From Propionigenium maris DSM 9537 (lineage in GTDB: Bacteria > Fusobacteriota > Fusobacteriia > Fusobacteriales > Fusobacteriaceae): a stretch of DNA of 64,000 nucleotides. Location of the stretch: contig NZ_BSDY01000013.1 in NCBI RefSeq assembly GCF_027925155.1, forward strand, positions 1 through 64,000, in the 5' to 3' direction. Positions 34,606 to 42,791 of the stretch are shown piece by piece. Each line of letters begins with the position of its first letter. Position 1 is the first letter of the stretch. Position numbers and translations under genes: made by a program. Below the pieces are notes generated by a model that made no database searches, had not been told where the DNA came from, and worked only from the letters and a program-made list of their open reading frames with translations.

Positions 34606-35523
34606 TTAACTCAGCTGGGCTGCAGCTCTTCTTCTCTTGAAATTAATATTAAGCACTCCCATGGATATGAGGATTATCCCCATCCCAGCAACCTGCATAC
34701 CTTCCAGTACCTCCCCAAAGGTTAGGTAGGCAAGAACAGCAGCCACAAGGGGCTCCATGGAGATAATGATACTTCCCGTGCTGGCCTCTACATACTCTGT
34801 GGATTTAACGTAGGCAGCGTTAGGTATAACTGTGTTTATCACTCCCAGGATAAAGAGGTTTACCATCATCCCGTGAAGGTTCCCCCCCTGGAATACCTGG
34901 AAGGTGTTGGCAAGGTCCGTGAAGAACAGGAGAAAGATGCTGGCAAAGAGGAACCCGTAGATAAGTAGGGTATCCTTGCTGTACCTGTCCTCAACAAACT
35001 TCGGCATAACAACCTGAAGGGCAAAGGTTATCCCTGCAACTATGGCAAAACCTATCCCCAGAAGATCCATGTCCAGGCTGTCCAGTTTATACCCCTTGGA
35101 GATAAGGAAACACCCCATGAGGGAAAGCCCTATGGCCAAGCCCTTCCTCGCAGTGAGCTTCTCCCTGAAGAATATCTTGGAGAAGATGATAACCCATACA
35201 GGGGAAGTGAACATAAGCACCGTGGCAACAGCTATTGGTATCCTTGAAACAGCTATATTGTAGGCAACAAAGGCCAGACCAAAGCTCAGAATACCATAGA
35301 CAGCACAGAAGAGAAGCCCCCTTCCGTCTATCTTCAGCACGCTTCTGTCCTTCCTCCCGAAGAACACCAGGTAAAATACAAAGGCTATTGCAGTACGGAA
35401 GAAGGAGATTGAGAAGGGATCCAGCTGGAACTCATTCAGGTTCCTTATGGTGATCCCCATAGATCCCCAGAATAATGCCGCCATGGCTACCATGAGCAGA
35501 CCGATACTTCTTTTGTTTTTCAT
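34606..35523 (-). CDS. EamA/DMT-superfamily transporter
   Basis: A 305-aa inner-membrane protein with ten hydrophobic helices in two homologous EamA halves (AALFWGSMGITIR... and GIGFAIVAGITFALQVVMPKF...). DMT proteins export amino acids, nucleosides, drugs or other metabolites; substrate cannot be read from the sequence. Expression appears governed by the leader at 35558-35740, which has tandem structured units and a terminator just before the RBS TAGGAGGA. Its regulation by a putative RNA ligand sensor would identify the exported compound. Confidence 0.85.
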   Translation of the reverse strand: MKNKRSIGLLMVAMAALFWGSMGITIRNLNEFQLDPFSISFFRTAIAFVFYLVFFGRKDRSVLKIDGRGLLFCAVYGILSFGLAFVAYNIAVSRIPIAVATVLMFTSPVWVIIFSKIFFREKLTARKGLAIGLSLMGCFLISKGYKLDSLDMDLLGIGFAIVAGITFALQVVMPKFVEDRYSKDTLLIYGFLFASIFLLFFTDLANTFQVFQGGNLHGMMVNLFILGVINTVIPNAAYVKSTEYVEASTGSIIISMEPLVAAVLAYLTFGEVLEGMQVAGMGIILISMGVLNINFKRRRAAAQLS

Positions 35524-35551
35524 AAAAAAATCCTCCTAAAATTTTGGTAAC

Positions 35552-35577
35552 AAAAAAAAGACAACCGCAGCTGTCTT
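35552..35577 (-). terminator. Leader terminator upstream of the EamA gene
   Basis: Minus-strand hairpin AAGACA-gctgcgg-TTGTCTT followed by T8, ending about 28 bases before the EamA start codon. A second T10 run lies just upstream (35579-35588), directly after CCAGTTG, which can pair with CAAACTGG at the 5' end of the leader. Confidence 0.8.
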
Positions 35578-35588
35578 CAAAAAAAAAA

Positions 35589-35740
35589 CAACTGGATCAA
35601 CAATTCAATTTAGCGGAATGGACGTAGTAACGCCTGATGACACTTCCGCAGCACCAGTGAAATGGACGGCAACTTCCCGCCTAATGACACTCTCACAGCA
35701 CCCTTGAACTGGTGAAACCCAGTTTGATGATATTTAATAT
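35589..35740 (-). ncRNA. Candidate tandem-aptamer riboswitch in the EamA leader
   Basis: Two units at 35663-35717 and 35619-35662 share the order GGUGCU, stem A, GUGUCAUYA, stem B, CA, stem A'. Stem A is GUGAGA/UUUCAC in the first and GCGGAA/UUCCGC in the second. Stem B is GGCGG/CCGUC and GGCGU/ACGUC. Both stems keep pairing while their bases change, and the internal loop stays constant. The ends (CAAACUGG and CCAGUUG) can close the whole domain. Promoter, leader and terminator are all in place. I do not match it to a riboswitch class known to me. Confidence 0.7.
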
Positions 35741-35746
35741 TGTTTT

Positions 35747-35775
35747 ATGTTATCAAATCCAAAAAAATCTGTCAA
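35747..35775 (-). promoter_or_regulatory. Promoter of the EamA leader
   Basis: Minus-strand TTGACA and TAACAT with a 17-bp spacer, giving a start near 35740 and a leader of about 217 bases. Confidence 0.8.
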
Positions 35776-36237
35776 GAGTAAATTTTAATTTATTATTACA
35801 ATGGATAATGCCTACTATATGGAACATTTGAGGAAGTCTAGATTAAATTTTCAGGAGAAAATTCACCCCATATTTTTTGGGAGTCAGAGGAAAAAAGTTG
35901 TTATTTTAAAGAAAAAATCTGAGGAGGATAGGCAGAGGAGCAATATGATAAAAGTCCTAAGCTTTAAAGGGAACTTTCTATAGTTGTGTATTCTTTTAGT
36001 TGGTTTTGGCAACTTTACGTAGAGTAAAACGTTGTGTGGTTGATTAAGTCAATTAACTTTGGAAGTGAAAAGGAGTATTATTGAAATAGTTGAAAAGAAA
36101 AGAGAGTGAAAGTTCTACAGAGTTATAAATATTTGAGTACAGTGGATTGTATTAAAAAAATTAGTAGCTATATAATTATAGTTAGTTATTATAAGTCACT
36201 TAGTTCAAAATAAGCCTTTAAAAAATCAGGAGGGGAA
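35776..36237. other. AT-rich intergenic region left of the ABC-3C cassette
   Basis: About 460 bases with no supported gene. A 60-codon frame at 35801 lacks a ribosome-binding site and family resemblance. Base composition becomes markedly AT-rich from about 36000, marking the left side of the cassette. No clear integrase, tRNA or direct repeat is seen at the boundary. Confidence 0.5.
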
Positions 36238-37434
36238 ATGAAACAGGATAGTGATCTTAAAGTAAAAATTCAAAAACCTAAGTTATATCAAGGTAAAAAC
36301 TACCCTTTGGAATGTATTGGAGATCAAGAATTTGAAAAAATTACATCAATCCTTTTTAATTGCAGTAGGGAATTAAAAGGAAAATATGATTATTCTAAAG
36401 CAGAATTAATAGAAGGTGGATCAGACAAAGGTCGAGATGTTATTTGTTATGATGAAAATGAAGAAGTGAATATTATAATTCAGTGTAAACATTCTATAAA
36501 TCGCCATACTAAAATGGGGAAGCTTTATGGACAAAAAGAAATATTAAAGACAATAGCAAATATATACCTAGACAAAAGTATGGTAAAGGAAAATGAATTT
36601 AAATATATTCTATTCATTGCATATGGTATAACTGTTGAAAACAAAAATAGTTTAGAAAAGTTTTTTTATGAAGATGTAATGGAAAAGGACACTATTCTTA
36701 GGCAAAGAATTAATAAATTAAAATCAGATGATGGAGAAGGGTTTGTAAAAATTAGAGAAGGAATTCCAAAAGTTACAAATAGCGTTTTAGAAGATTTTAG
36801 AAAAATTGCTAAGAGAATGACGATTCATGTAGAGGAAGAAAAAGAAATTCAAAGTTATTTAAGAAACGTAGAAGCAATAAAATTTAAAGATTTCTTTGAA
36901 ATGAAAATAGTTATAGAAAAACCTAAAGATTTATTTGCTTTCCAGCCTAATAATGATAAAGAAATGTTAAAGAGTGATGAGGTAAAAAAACATAAAGAAA
37001 AAATATTTTATAAAGAGTTGGAGAAAATAGAATTAGATAATAAAAGTAAAGAAGAAGCGTTATTAGACTTTCAAAAAAAAATACTTTGGCAGTTAGAATT
37101 GATAGATCATATGGAAGTAGAAGGAGAAAAATTGAGATATTCTTTAAGTGAATATGAAAAGGATATTTTAAGTAAAGAAAACGGCCATAGAATGAATTAT
37201 AAAGATGATATTTTGTTAACAAATGATGGTGAAGGAATAGAAAAACTAGCTGTTCCAACTCAAAAGACACATTCAAGAAAGTACTATAGACAATTTATGA
37301 ATGATATAACAAGAGAAGTAGCAACTTTAAGAGGATTTTCTGAAGTACCTTCAGGATTTACTAAAGGAACATGCCACGATTTAGTAGAGTCAAAAGAGAT
37401 TAAAGGGTGGCATTTAGGAGAGAAGGAGGAATAA
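36238..37434 (+). CDS. ABC-3C system effector with Mrr-like nuclease domain
   Basis: A 398-aa protein. Residues 25-130 resemble an Mrr/restriction-endonuclease-like PD-(D/E)XK domain: Glu32/Glu34 in the first helix, Asp67 in GSDKGRDVICY and Gln82-Cys83-Lys84 in IIIQCKHS form the usual D...QxK core. The C-terminal region (about 230-398) is charged and helical, ending in a segment with TREVATLRGFSEVPSG, and probably binds the middle component. Together with the next two genes it matches the layout of ABC three-component conflict systems. GC content is far lower than in neighbouring genes, which suggests acquisition by transfer. RBS AGGAGGGG. Confidence 0.75.
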   Translation: MKQDSDLKVKIQKPKLYQGKNYPLECIGDQEFEKITSILFNCSRELKGKYDYSKAELIEGGSDKGRDVICYDENEEVNIIIQCKHSINRHTKMGKLYGQKEILKTIANIYLDKSMVKENEFKYILFIAYGITVENKNSLEKFFYEDVMEKDTILRQRINKLKSDDGEGFVKIREGIPKVTNSVLEDFRKIAKRMTIHVEEEKEIQSYLRNVEAIKFKDFFEMKIVIEKPKDLFAFQPNNDKEMLKSDEVKKHKEKIFYKELEKIELDNKSKEEALLDFQKKILWQLELIDHMEVEGEKLRYSLSEYEKDILSKENGHRMNYKDDILLTNDGEGIEKLAVPTQKTHSRKYYRQFMNDITREVATLRGFSEVPSGFTKGTCHDLVESKEIKGWHLGEKEE

Positions 37435-37436
37435 GA

Positions 37437-37904
37437 ATGTCAAGTTTTGGTCAAAAGCTAATAAAAGTTACAGATAATCCATTTTTTATTGCTGAAATTT
37501 TAGCAGTTGCATTTGAAAATTTTATAGATAAAAGAAGAGCTACCTTGTGGGATGCTTACCTTATAATTCCTCTAATTCTGAAAAAAAGAACTAGAGAGAG
37601 GTTTGTTTCAACAAATAAAACAGGAACAATAATAAACTTATTTTCAGAAATTAAAAAAGTTGATTTATTAAGTTTGGAAGAAGATGTAAAAGTATATAAA
37701 AAGAAGGTTAACAAAGCAATTATTATTGGAATTGAAAGAGGTATAATATCTTTGAATAAGGAAACTTTAAGCTTAAATGGTAAGAAGACGAAGGGATTAT
37801 TAGAGGACGAAAATTATAGAAAAGCTTCTCAAAATATAGGAAAAATATTTAGTAAATACGAGGTTTATGAAATATTTGAATTTATGGAGGTATACAACAT
37901 ATGA
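37437..37904 (+). CDS. ABC-3C system middle component
   Basis: A 155-aa protein resembling the middle component of ABC-3C systems: FGQKLIKVTDNPFFIAEILAVAFENF at the start, then LWDAYLIIPLILKKRTRERF, a small helical/winged-helix-like body and a RGIISLNKETLSLNGKK segment. The start MSSFGQK is chosen because GAAGGAGG precedes it and the upstream gene ends two bases before. Its stop overlaps the ATPase start (ATGA), so translation is coupled. In this family the middle component is thought to connect the ATPase with the effector. Confidence 0.78.
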   Translation: MSSFGQKLIKVTDNPFFIAEILAVAFENFIDKRRATLWDAYLIIPLILKKRTRERFVSTNKTGTIINLFSEIKKVDLLSLEEDVKVYKKKVNKAIIIGIERGIISLNKETLSLNGKKTKGLLEDENYRKASQNIGKIFSKYEVYEIFEFMEVYNI

Positions 37905-39805
37905 AATCTTACATTTCAAGAATAATAGCTTTTTCAGAAGATGGATATAAAAATGAAGTGAAGTTAAAAGAAGGTTTAAATGTAATTACTGGAAATTCTA
38001 AAACAGGAAAGAGTGCGTTACTTGAAGTAGTAGATTATTGCCTCTTTAATTCAGCAGATTGTATTCCGGCAGGGGTTGTAAGGGAGAATATTGAAGTATA
38101 CGCAGTTGTTATAGTTTTTCAAGATAAAAAACTTATTTTAGGTAGAAAACCATTTAATAATGGTGGTAATAGAACAGGATTCTATTCTCTAGAAAGTTTG
38201 GGCTTTCAAGAAAAGAATATAGATTCTAATTATTTTAAAAATAAAAAAAGTAACTTTAGACCAAAATCTGAAGTGATTAAATTTTTATTAGAGATATTTA
38301 ATGTTAGCACATCTACAAGAACAACTTATGTTAATAATAAGCTAAAAAAGCAGACTCCTACTATCAGAAATATTTCTTCTTTTATTTTTCAACATCAAAA
38401 TTTAATAGCAAGTAAGTTTGCCTTATTCTATAGGTTAGATAACTCTGAAAAAAGAAAATCTGTAATTACAGAGTTTCCTATTTTTACGGGATTAGTAAAC
38501 CAAAACTATTATCAATTAGCCGTAACCAAAGAGGAGCTAATCAAAGAAAAAAAACGTTTAGAGAGAGAAATAAAAATAAATAACCAGCTTGAAGAAAGTT
38601 TTATATCTAAAGTTAATAAACTAAGGGCTGAAGTTTCTGAATTATTAAATATTTCTAATGATTTTAACTTAGATGAATTAGAAATCAGTAGCCATATTAA
38701 AAATACAGATACTTTACTTAGGGAAAAACTAAAGTTAGAAGATGAGGTAGAAGGATTAGAAAAAAATATTTATCAAACAGGACTACAGTTGTCAAATCTA
38801 AATAAAGTAATCATTTCTAGTAATAAAATAGAAGATAAACTTAAAAAAAGAGCATCAATGAACTTTCATGAAGTCGAGAAATGTCCTCTTTGTAACTCCG
38901 AGCTAGAAGAGCTTAATAATGAAATAAAGAGTTTAAATAATCAAAAAAAAGAGATATTTGGGATGCTTACTGGTGTTCAAAAAACTTCACCTAGAGTAAT
39001 TGAACGTCAAAATGAATTAAAAGTGAGTCTTGAAAGTTTAAAGAGATTAAAGAATAAGAAAAATAGAGAACTAAAGGACATTGAAGAAGCATTTGATTTA
39101 TCAAAAAAGAAAAGTTTATATCATTATATTTTCGAAAAAAAAATAGAGTTAGAAATAACAGAAAAAAAACTTACTAATAAGGATGGAGAACTAGAAAAAG
39201 AATACGATAAAATTTCTGAAGAATTAGATGATTTAGTTAGAGAATTAGATGGATATGATTTAGAAAAGAAAAAATCTGAAGCAGAAGTTGAAATTTCAAA
39301 ATTTATGAATAAAATGGCTAAAAAGCTAGATTTTGAAGTAAGCTTGGGAAAACCAGATTTAGTTTTTGATTTGAAAAACTTTGATTTATATCAAAGGCGA
39401 GGAAACGGGAAAATTTATTTATCATCTATGGGGAGTGGCTCCAATTGGTTAACATGCCATTTATCATTATTTATGGGGTTACATTATTATTTTGCAAGTA
39501 GAGGAAATAAATGTTCTATTCCAAATATTTTGTTTTTAGATCAACCAAGTCAAGTGTACTTTCCTGATAAAGAATCTATACACAATAAAGAATCTAAAGA
39601 TTATAAAAATGTTGAAGAAATTTATAAGGCAATTTTATGGGGAATTAGAGAAATTGAAAAAGAGACTGAAATAAAACCACAAGTTATTATTATGGATCAT
39701 GCTGATAATTTGGATTTAGGTAAAGAAAATGATTTTGAAAGTTATGTAAATGGAAATAGGTGGAAAGAAAAAGGAGAAGGATTTATAAAGGTTGATCAAA
39801 ATTAG
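37901..39805 (+). CDS. ABC-3C ATPase (DUF3732, SMC/Rad50-like)
   Basis: A 634-aa coiled-coil ABC ATPase. Walker A is GNSKTGKS (residues 31-38), a long coiled coil spans about 205-480 with a CPLC zinc-hook-like turn in its middle, the ABC signature is SSMGSGSNWL, Walker B is ILFLDQPSQVYFP, and the H-loop-like MDHADNL follows. The DQPSQVYFP motif is characteristic of DUF3732. It probably senses a nucleic-acid state and licenses the Mrr-like effector. It is AT-rich like its two partners. No other defence gene is adjacent. Confidence 0.88.
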   Translation: MKSYISRIIAFSEDGYKNEVKLKEGLNVITGNSKTGKSALLEVVDYCLFNSADCIPAGVVRENIEVYAVVIVFQDKKLILGRKPFNNGGNRTGFYSLESLGFQEKNIDSNYFKNKKSNFRPKSEVIKFLLEIFNVSTSTRTTYVNNKLKKQTPTIRNISSFIFQHQNLIASKFALFYRLDNSEKRKSVITEFPIFTGLVNQNYYQLAVTKEELIKEKKRLEREIKINNQLEESFISKVNKLRAEVSELLNISNDFNLDELEISSHIKNTDTLLREKLKLEDEVEGLEKNIYQTGLQLSNLNKVIISSNKIEDKLKKRASMNFHEVEKCPLCNSELEELNNEIKSLNNQKKEIFGMLTGVQKTSPRVIERQNELKVSLESLKRLKNKKNRELKDIEEAFDLSKKKSLYHYIFEKKIELEITEKKLTNKDGELEKEYDKISEELDDLVRELDGYDLEKKKSEAEVEISKFMNKMAKKLDFEVSLGKPDLVFDLKNFDLYQRRGNGKIYLSSMGSGSNWLTCHLSLFMGLHYYFASRGNKCSIPNILFLDQPSQVYFPDKESIHNKESKDYKNVEEIYKAILWGIREIEKETEIKPQVIIMDHADNLDLGKENDFESYVNGNRWKEKGEGFIKVDQN

Positions 39806-40100
39806 AATAGTGTGTATAAAATCTTATATTTTTAAAGGAAGTATAAGGTTTAAAAAATAAGTAGTAGAATTTTAAATATTCATAGAAAATTTGTAGAGAT
39901 AAGTTTATAACATGCGTCTACTTGTAATAGCTATAAAAGATTCTAAATAAGCTTTTAAACAGTCGACTGCAGGTAGTCGTTGGGCTACACTTATTATTCC
40001 TACTTCGTTTCGTCGAGCAGGATAGGTTCTATCCAGAGCCCGGAAAAGAAACGGAAACCTTGCTATACCTAAAAAGACAATTACCGGAGGTCTTGAACTT
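39806..40100. other. Intergenic region right of the ABC-3C cassette
   Basis: AT-rich to about 39955, then an abruptly more GC-rich stretch (39960-40075) with short hairpins such as GACT-gcaggt-AGTC and GGATAG-gtt-CTATCC. It has no open frame and I cannot match it to an RNA family. It may be a remnant at the insertion boundary. Confidence 0.4.
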
Positions 40101-40103
40101 TGG

Positions 40104-40139
40104 GCACCTTTCTTTCAAGAGAAAGGTGCTCCTTTTTTT
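40104..40139 (+). terminator. Intrinsic terminator right of the cassette
   Basis: Stem GCACCTTTCT...AGAAAGGTGC with a TTCAAG loop region, followed by T7. It is about 300 bases beyond the ABC-3C operon. Confidence 0.8.
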
Positions 40140-40216
40140 ATTTGAAATAGATTTTACAAGGGATACAGGTACTATAATTAAAGCGAGGCTTCTCGCCTCT
40201 CTTTTCTATTACAAAA

Positions 40217-41419
40217 TTAAACCAACCCAAACTCCACCCGATTCCTCCCCCTATCCTTAGCTCTGTAGAGGAGTTCATCCACCCCTGTGAGAAGCCCCTC
40301 TATATCCTTGGATGAGCACCCTTCTACTACCCCTATACTCATTGTGATCCTCTCACCCTCTGGAAGGTACTCCGCCTCATATTCCATAACAGCCCTTCTC
40401 AGCCTCTCAGCTGTTTCCAGAGCCTGGGTAAGGGTAAGCTTAGGCAGGATGATGAGAAACTCCTCCCCGCCCCACCTTCCAAGGGAGTCCGAGGAACGGA
40501 TATTTTCCCTGGTTATCCTGGTCACATCCACTAGCACCCTGTCCCCTACCTGGTGTCCATAGGTGTCGTTTACCCTCTTAAAGTGGTCGATATCCGCAAG
40601 GAGAAGGGAGAAGGGGGTCCCGTAGTTTTTAAGTCTCTCCACCCTTCCTGCAAGGATCTCCTCGGTCCTCCTCCTGTTCCAGACCCCTGTGAGGGAGTCC
40701 GTTGTGGCAAGGAGCCTGGTCCTCTCAAGGAGCCCCTCCCTCTCATCTGCAGCCTCATCTGCCCTGGAGAAGAGGTTGCTGATGATCATCACCTCAAGGA
40801 GGAAGGCCAGAAGAACGGTAAGCCCCTGGCTCAGGAGAACAAAAAATCCATCCATCATGGGGGTGGAGAAGTAGCCCTCCACCCTCCCCTGGGCAAGGGC
40901 ATAGAGGATCCTCAGGGTGTTCACTGCTATAAAGAGCAGGGATAGCCACCCAACCCCCAGGGCGTGCTTTCTGAGCTTATTGGGAGAACCCCAGAAGATC
41001 AGGTATGCCACATGGAGGAAGATGGGTATGGTCATGGCTGAGAAGAGGACTATCCTAATCCTTACATCGGGGGCTATGAAAACGTAGTAGAGGTAGGTAG
41101 TGGTAAATACTCCCGTGTAGATATAGTAGGGCCTCCTCTGAATGTTTAGTTCCAGGAAGCATCCCATACCAAGGAGGAGTAGAAGGATACTTGAAAACAT
41201 GAGGATGTTGGGGAGAAGCACCGATATAGTAGGGGGAAGCCCCCTCCAGAATGCAGCCAGGGTGAGCCCCGCCGAGTGGAGGATGAACTCTCCCAGGAAA
41301 AATTTGAGCCCCCTAAAGGTCCTCCCGTAGGAAAACCAGAGGTGGAGGATGATGAGGGTGGTGATATAGCTGATAAATATATAGTTTATAATAAGGGTAT
41401 TCATATGAAGGTAGTTCAC
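40217..41419 (-). CDS. Membrane-anchored GGDEF diguanylate cyclase
   Basis: A 400-aa protein with about seven membrane helices in residues 5-220, a short coiled linker (about 222-240) and a C-terminal GGDEF domain. The cyclase has DSLTGVWNRRR, LLADIDHFKRVNDTYGH, the active-site RWGGEEF and the I-site RSSD five residues earlier, so it should synthesise cyclic di-GMP with product inhibition. The GTG start is supported by a GGAGGTGA RBS seven bases upstream; an ATG five codons later is less likely. The membrane part resembles a 7TM sensor but I do not assign its ligand. Confidence 0.88.
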   Translation of the reverse strand: MNYLHMNTLIINYIFISYITTLIILHLWFSYGRTFRGLKFFLGEFILHSAGLTLAAFWRGLPPTISVLLPNILMFSSILLLLLGMGCFLELNIQRRPYYIYTGVFTTTYLYYVFIAPDVRIRIVLFSAMTIPIFLHVAYLIFWGSPNKLRKHALGVGWLSLLFIAVNTLRILYALAQGRVEGYFSTPMMDGFFVLLSQGLTVLLAFLLEVMIISNLFSRADEAADEREGLLERTRLLATTDSLTGVWNRRRTEEILAGRVERLKNYGTPFSLLLADIDHFKRVNDTYGHQVGDRVLVDVTRITRENIRSSDSLGRWGGEEFLIILPKLTLTQALETAERLRRAVMEYEAEYLPEGERITMSIGVVEGCSSKDIEGLLTGVDELLYRAKDRGRNRVEFGLV

Positions 41420-41533
41420 CTGGGGGTCACCTCCCGAATCAAAAAGTTTACACAGATAACTATCTATCTACTTCTCGAAATCTGCCATATATCCTCTTCC
41501 AGAGGGAAGGTTTAGGAGGGAATTTTGCAGGAT

Positions 41534-41560
41534 AAAAAAAGCCCCTGAGTACTCAGGGGC
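41534..41560 (-). terminator. Intrinsic terminator after pstS
   Basis: Minus-strand palindrome GCCCCTGAGTACTCAGGGGC followed by T7. Confidence 0.92.
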
Positions 41561-41583
41561 AGGTTCTTTAAAACTTTAAAATC

Positions 41584-42420
41584 TTACTTCGCAGGTACAA
41601 ACCCCTCTTCAGCTACGATAGCCTGTCCCTCAGGTGAAAGGGCAAACTCGATGATGTTTGAGATAACCTGGGATCTCTCAGCTGGTGCATACCAGAAGAG
41701 CTCCCTTGCAATGGGGTACTTCTTGCTGGATACATTCTCAACTGTAGGAGCAGATCCGTCTACTTCCAGAGCCTTAACGGTCTCATCCATGTAGGCCATT
41801 CCCACATAACCGATTGCATTCTCATTGCTGGCCGCTTCCTGCACGATAGCTGAGTTTGACGGAAGGAACAGAGTAGCATCTGCATACTCCTTAGCTGACT
41901 TCTTAACTCCCCCTCTTACTACAGCCTCCTTGAAGTATACATGGGTACCAGAGGATGAATCCCTCGAAAGAAGTATGATAGGAGCATCCGCTCCTCCTAC
42001 CTCCCTCCAGTTGGTGATCTCTCCGGAAAAGATCCTACCTATTACCTCCTTGGAAAGGGCATTTACAGGGTTATTTGGGTGAACGATTACAGATAGACCA
42101 TCCCATCCGAATACGATCTCCTCGAGAGGGTTTCCTGCATCTGCCGCACTCTTAAGCTCACTCTCCTTGGCATCCCTTGAAGCCATGGCAATATCTGTAG
42201 TTCCGTTGATGGCCGCAGCGATACCTACCCCGGAACCTCCACCAGTTACTGCAATCCTTGCATCCCTATTGCTCCCCATATAAGCTTCCGACAGCTGCTG
42301 GGTTACATTTAGACATGTATCCGATCCGGTGATCTGAACCACCTGGGATTTCTCCTTATTGCTGCCACATGCAGCCAGTAATAATAACGATACTCCCAAA
42401 AGCATTTTCTTTAACATCAT
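41584..42420 (-). CDS. pstS: Phosphate-binding lipoprotein PstS
   Basis: A 278-aa phosphate ABC-transporter binding protein. The lipobox is LLLAAC with Cys18 as the anchor. Phosphate-contact motifs are visible: TGSDT near residue 31-35, TGGGSGVGI (about 59-67) and SRDSSSGTH (about 152-160). No pstC, pstA or pstB gene lies nearby, so the permease must be elsewhere. Upstream are Pho-box-like repeats, so expression should rise under phosphate limitation. RBS AGGAGGAA overlaps the leader before two consecutive ATG codons. Confidence 0.9.
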   Translation of the reverse strand: MMLKKMLLGVSLLLLAACGSNKEKSQVVQITGSDTCLNVTQQLSEAYMGSNRDARIAVTGGGSGVGIAAAINGTTDIAMASRDAKESELKSAADAGNPLEEIVFGWDGLSVIVHPNNPVNALSKEVIGRIFSGEITNWREVGGADAPIILLSRDSSSGTHVYFKEAVVRGGVKKSAKEYADATLFLPSNSAIVQEAASNENAIGYVGMAYMDETVKALEVDGSAPTVENVSSKKYPIARELFWYAPAERSQVISNIIEFALSPEGQAIVAEEGFVPAK

Positions 42421-42451
42421 AATTCCTCCTAGAACTTTTTTTCTTATCTTT

Positions 42452-42516
42452 CTTATACAACCACTTTACAGTAAACTTGTAAAAGGGGTATATAGAAAGT
42501 GTAAATGTTGTGTAAA
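42452..42516 (-). promoter_or_regulatory. Pho-box promoter of pstS
   Basis: On the minus strand TTTACA occurs at 42511-42516, 42500-42505 and 42478-42483, with starts 11 and 22 bp apart. A -10-like TATAAG follows at 42452-42457, about 20 bp beyond the last repeat. The 11-bp phasing is that of PhoB/PhoP binding sites, which replace the -35 element. Confidence 0.7.
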
Positions 42517-42658
42517 TGGCCCCTTATCCTAATTCAGACCCGTAAATTGACCCTGAGGAAGGTTTGGGAGTATAGGTCGGTGAGGGGAGGAAGGTGCAGA
42601 TATCTTCCCTTTAATGGTCCTTTGCGGGCAAAAAAAAATAAAAAGTTGCATAAATCAC

Positions 42659-42688
42659 TTAACTTTAGAGGTAAAAAAATACTATAAT
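42659..42688 (+). promoter_or_regulatory. Promoter of the M29 aminopeptidase gene
   Basis: TTAACT and TATAAT with an 18-bp spacer. A hairpin GCTTCC-ggcaga-GGAAGC lies in the leader at 42739-42756. Confidence 0.5.
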
Positions 42689-42791
42689 TAGGGAGGATAT
42701 CCCAAAATTTAAGACTTAGAGGGGTATTTGGTTTAGGCTTCCGGCAGAGGAAGCAGCGAGAGTTTAAAATTAGTACAGAAGGAGAGTTGAG

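Noticed and set aside
35801-35983. 60-codon plus-strand frame near the EamA promoter
   Set aside because: No RBS, composition like the surrounding AT-rich DNA, no recognisable domain.
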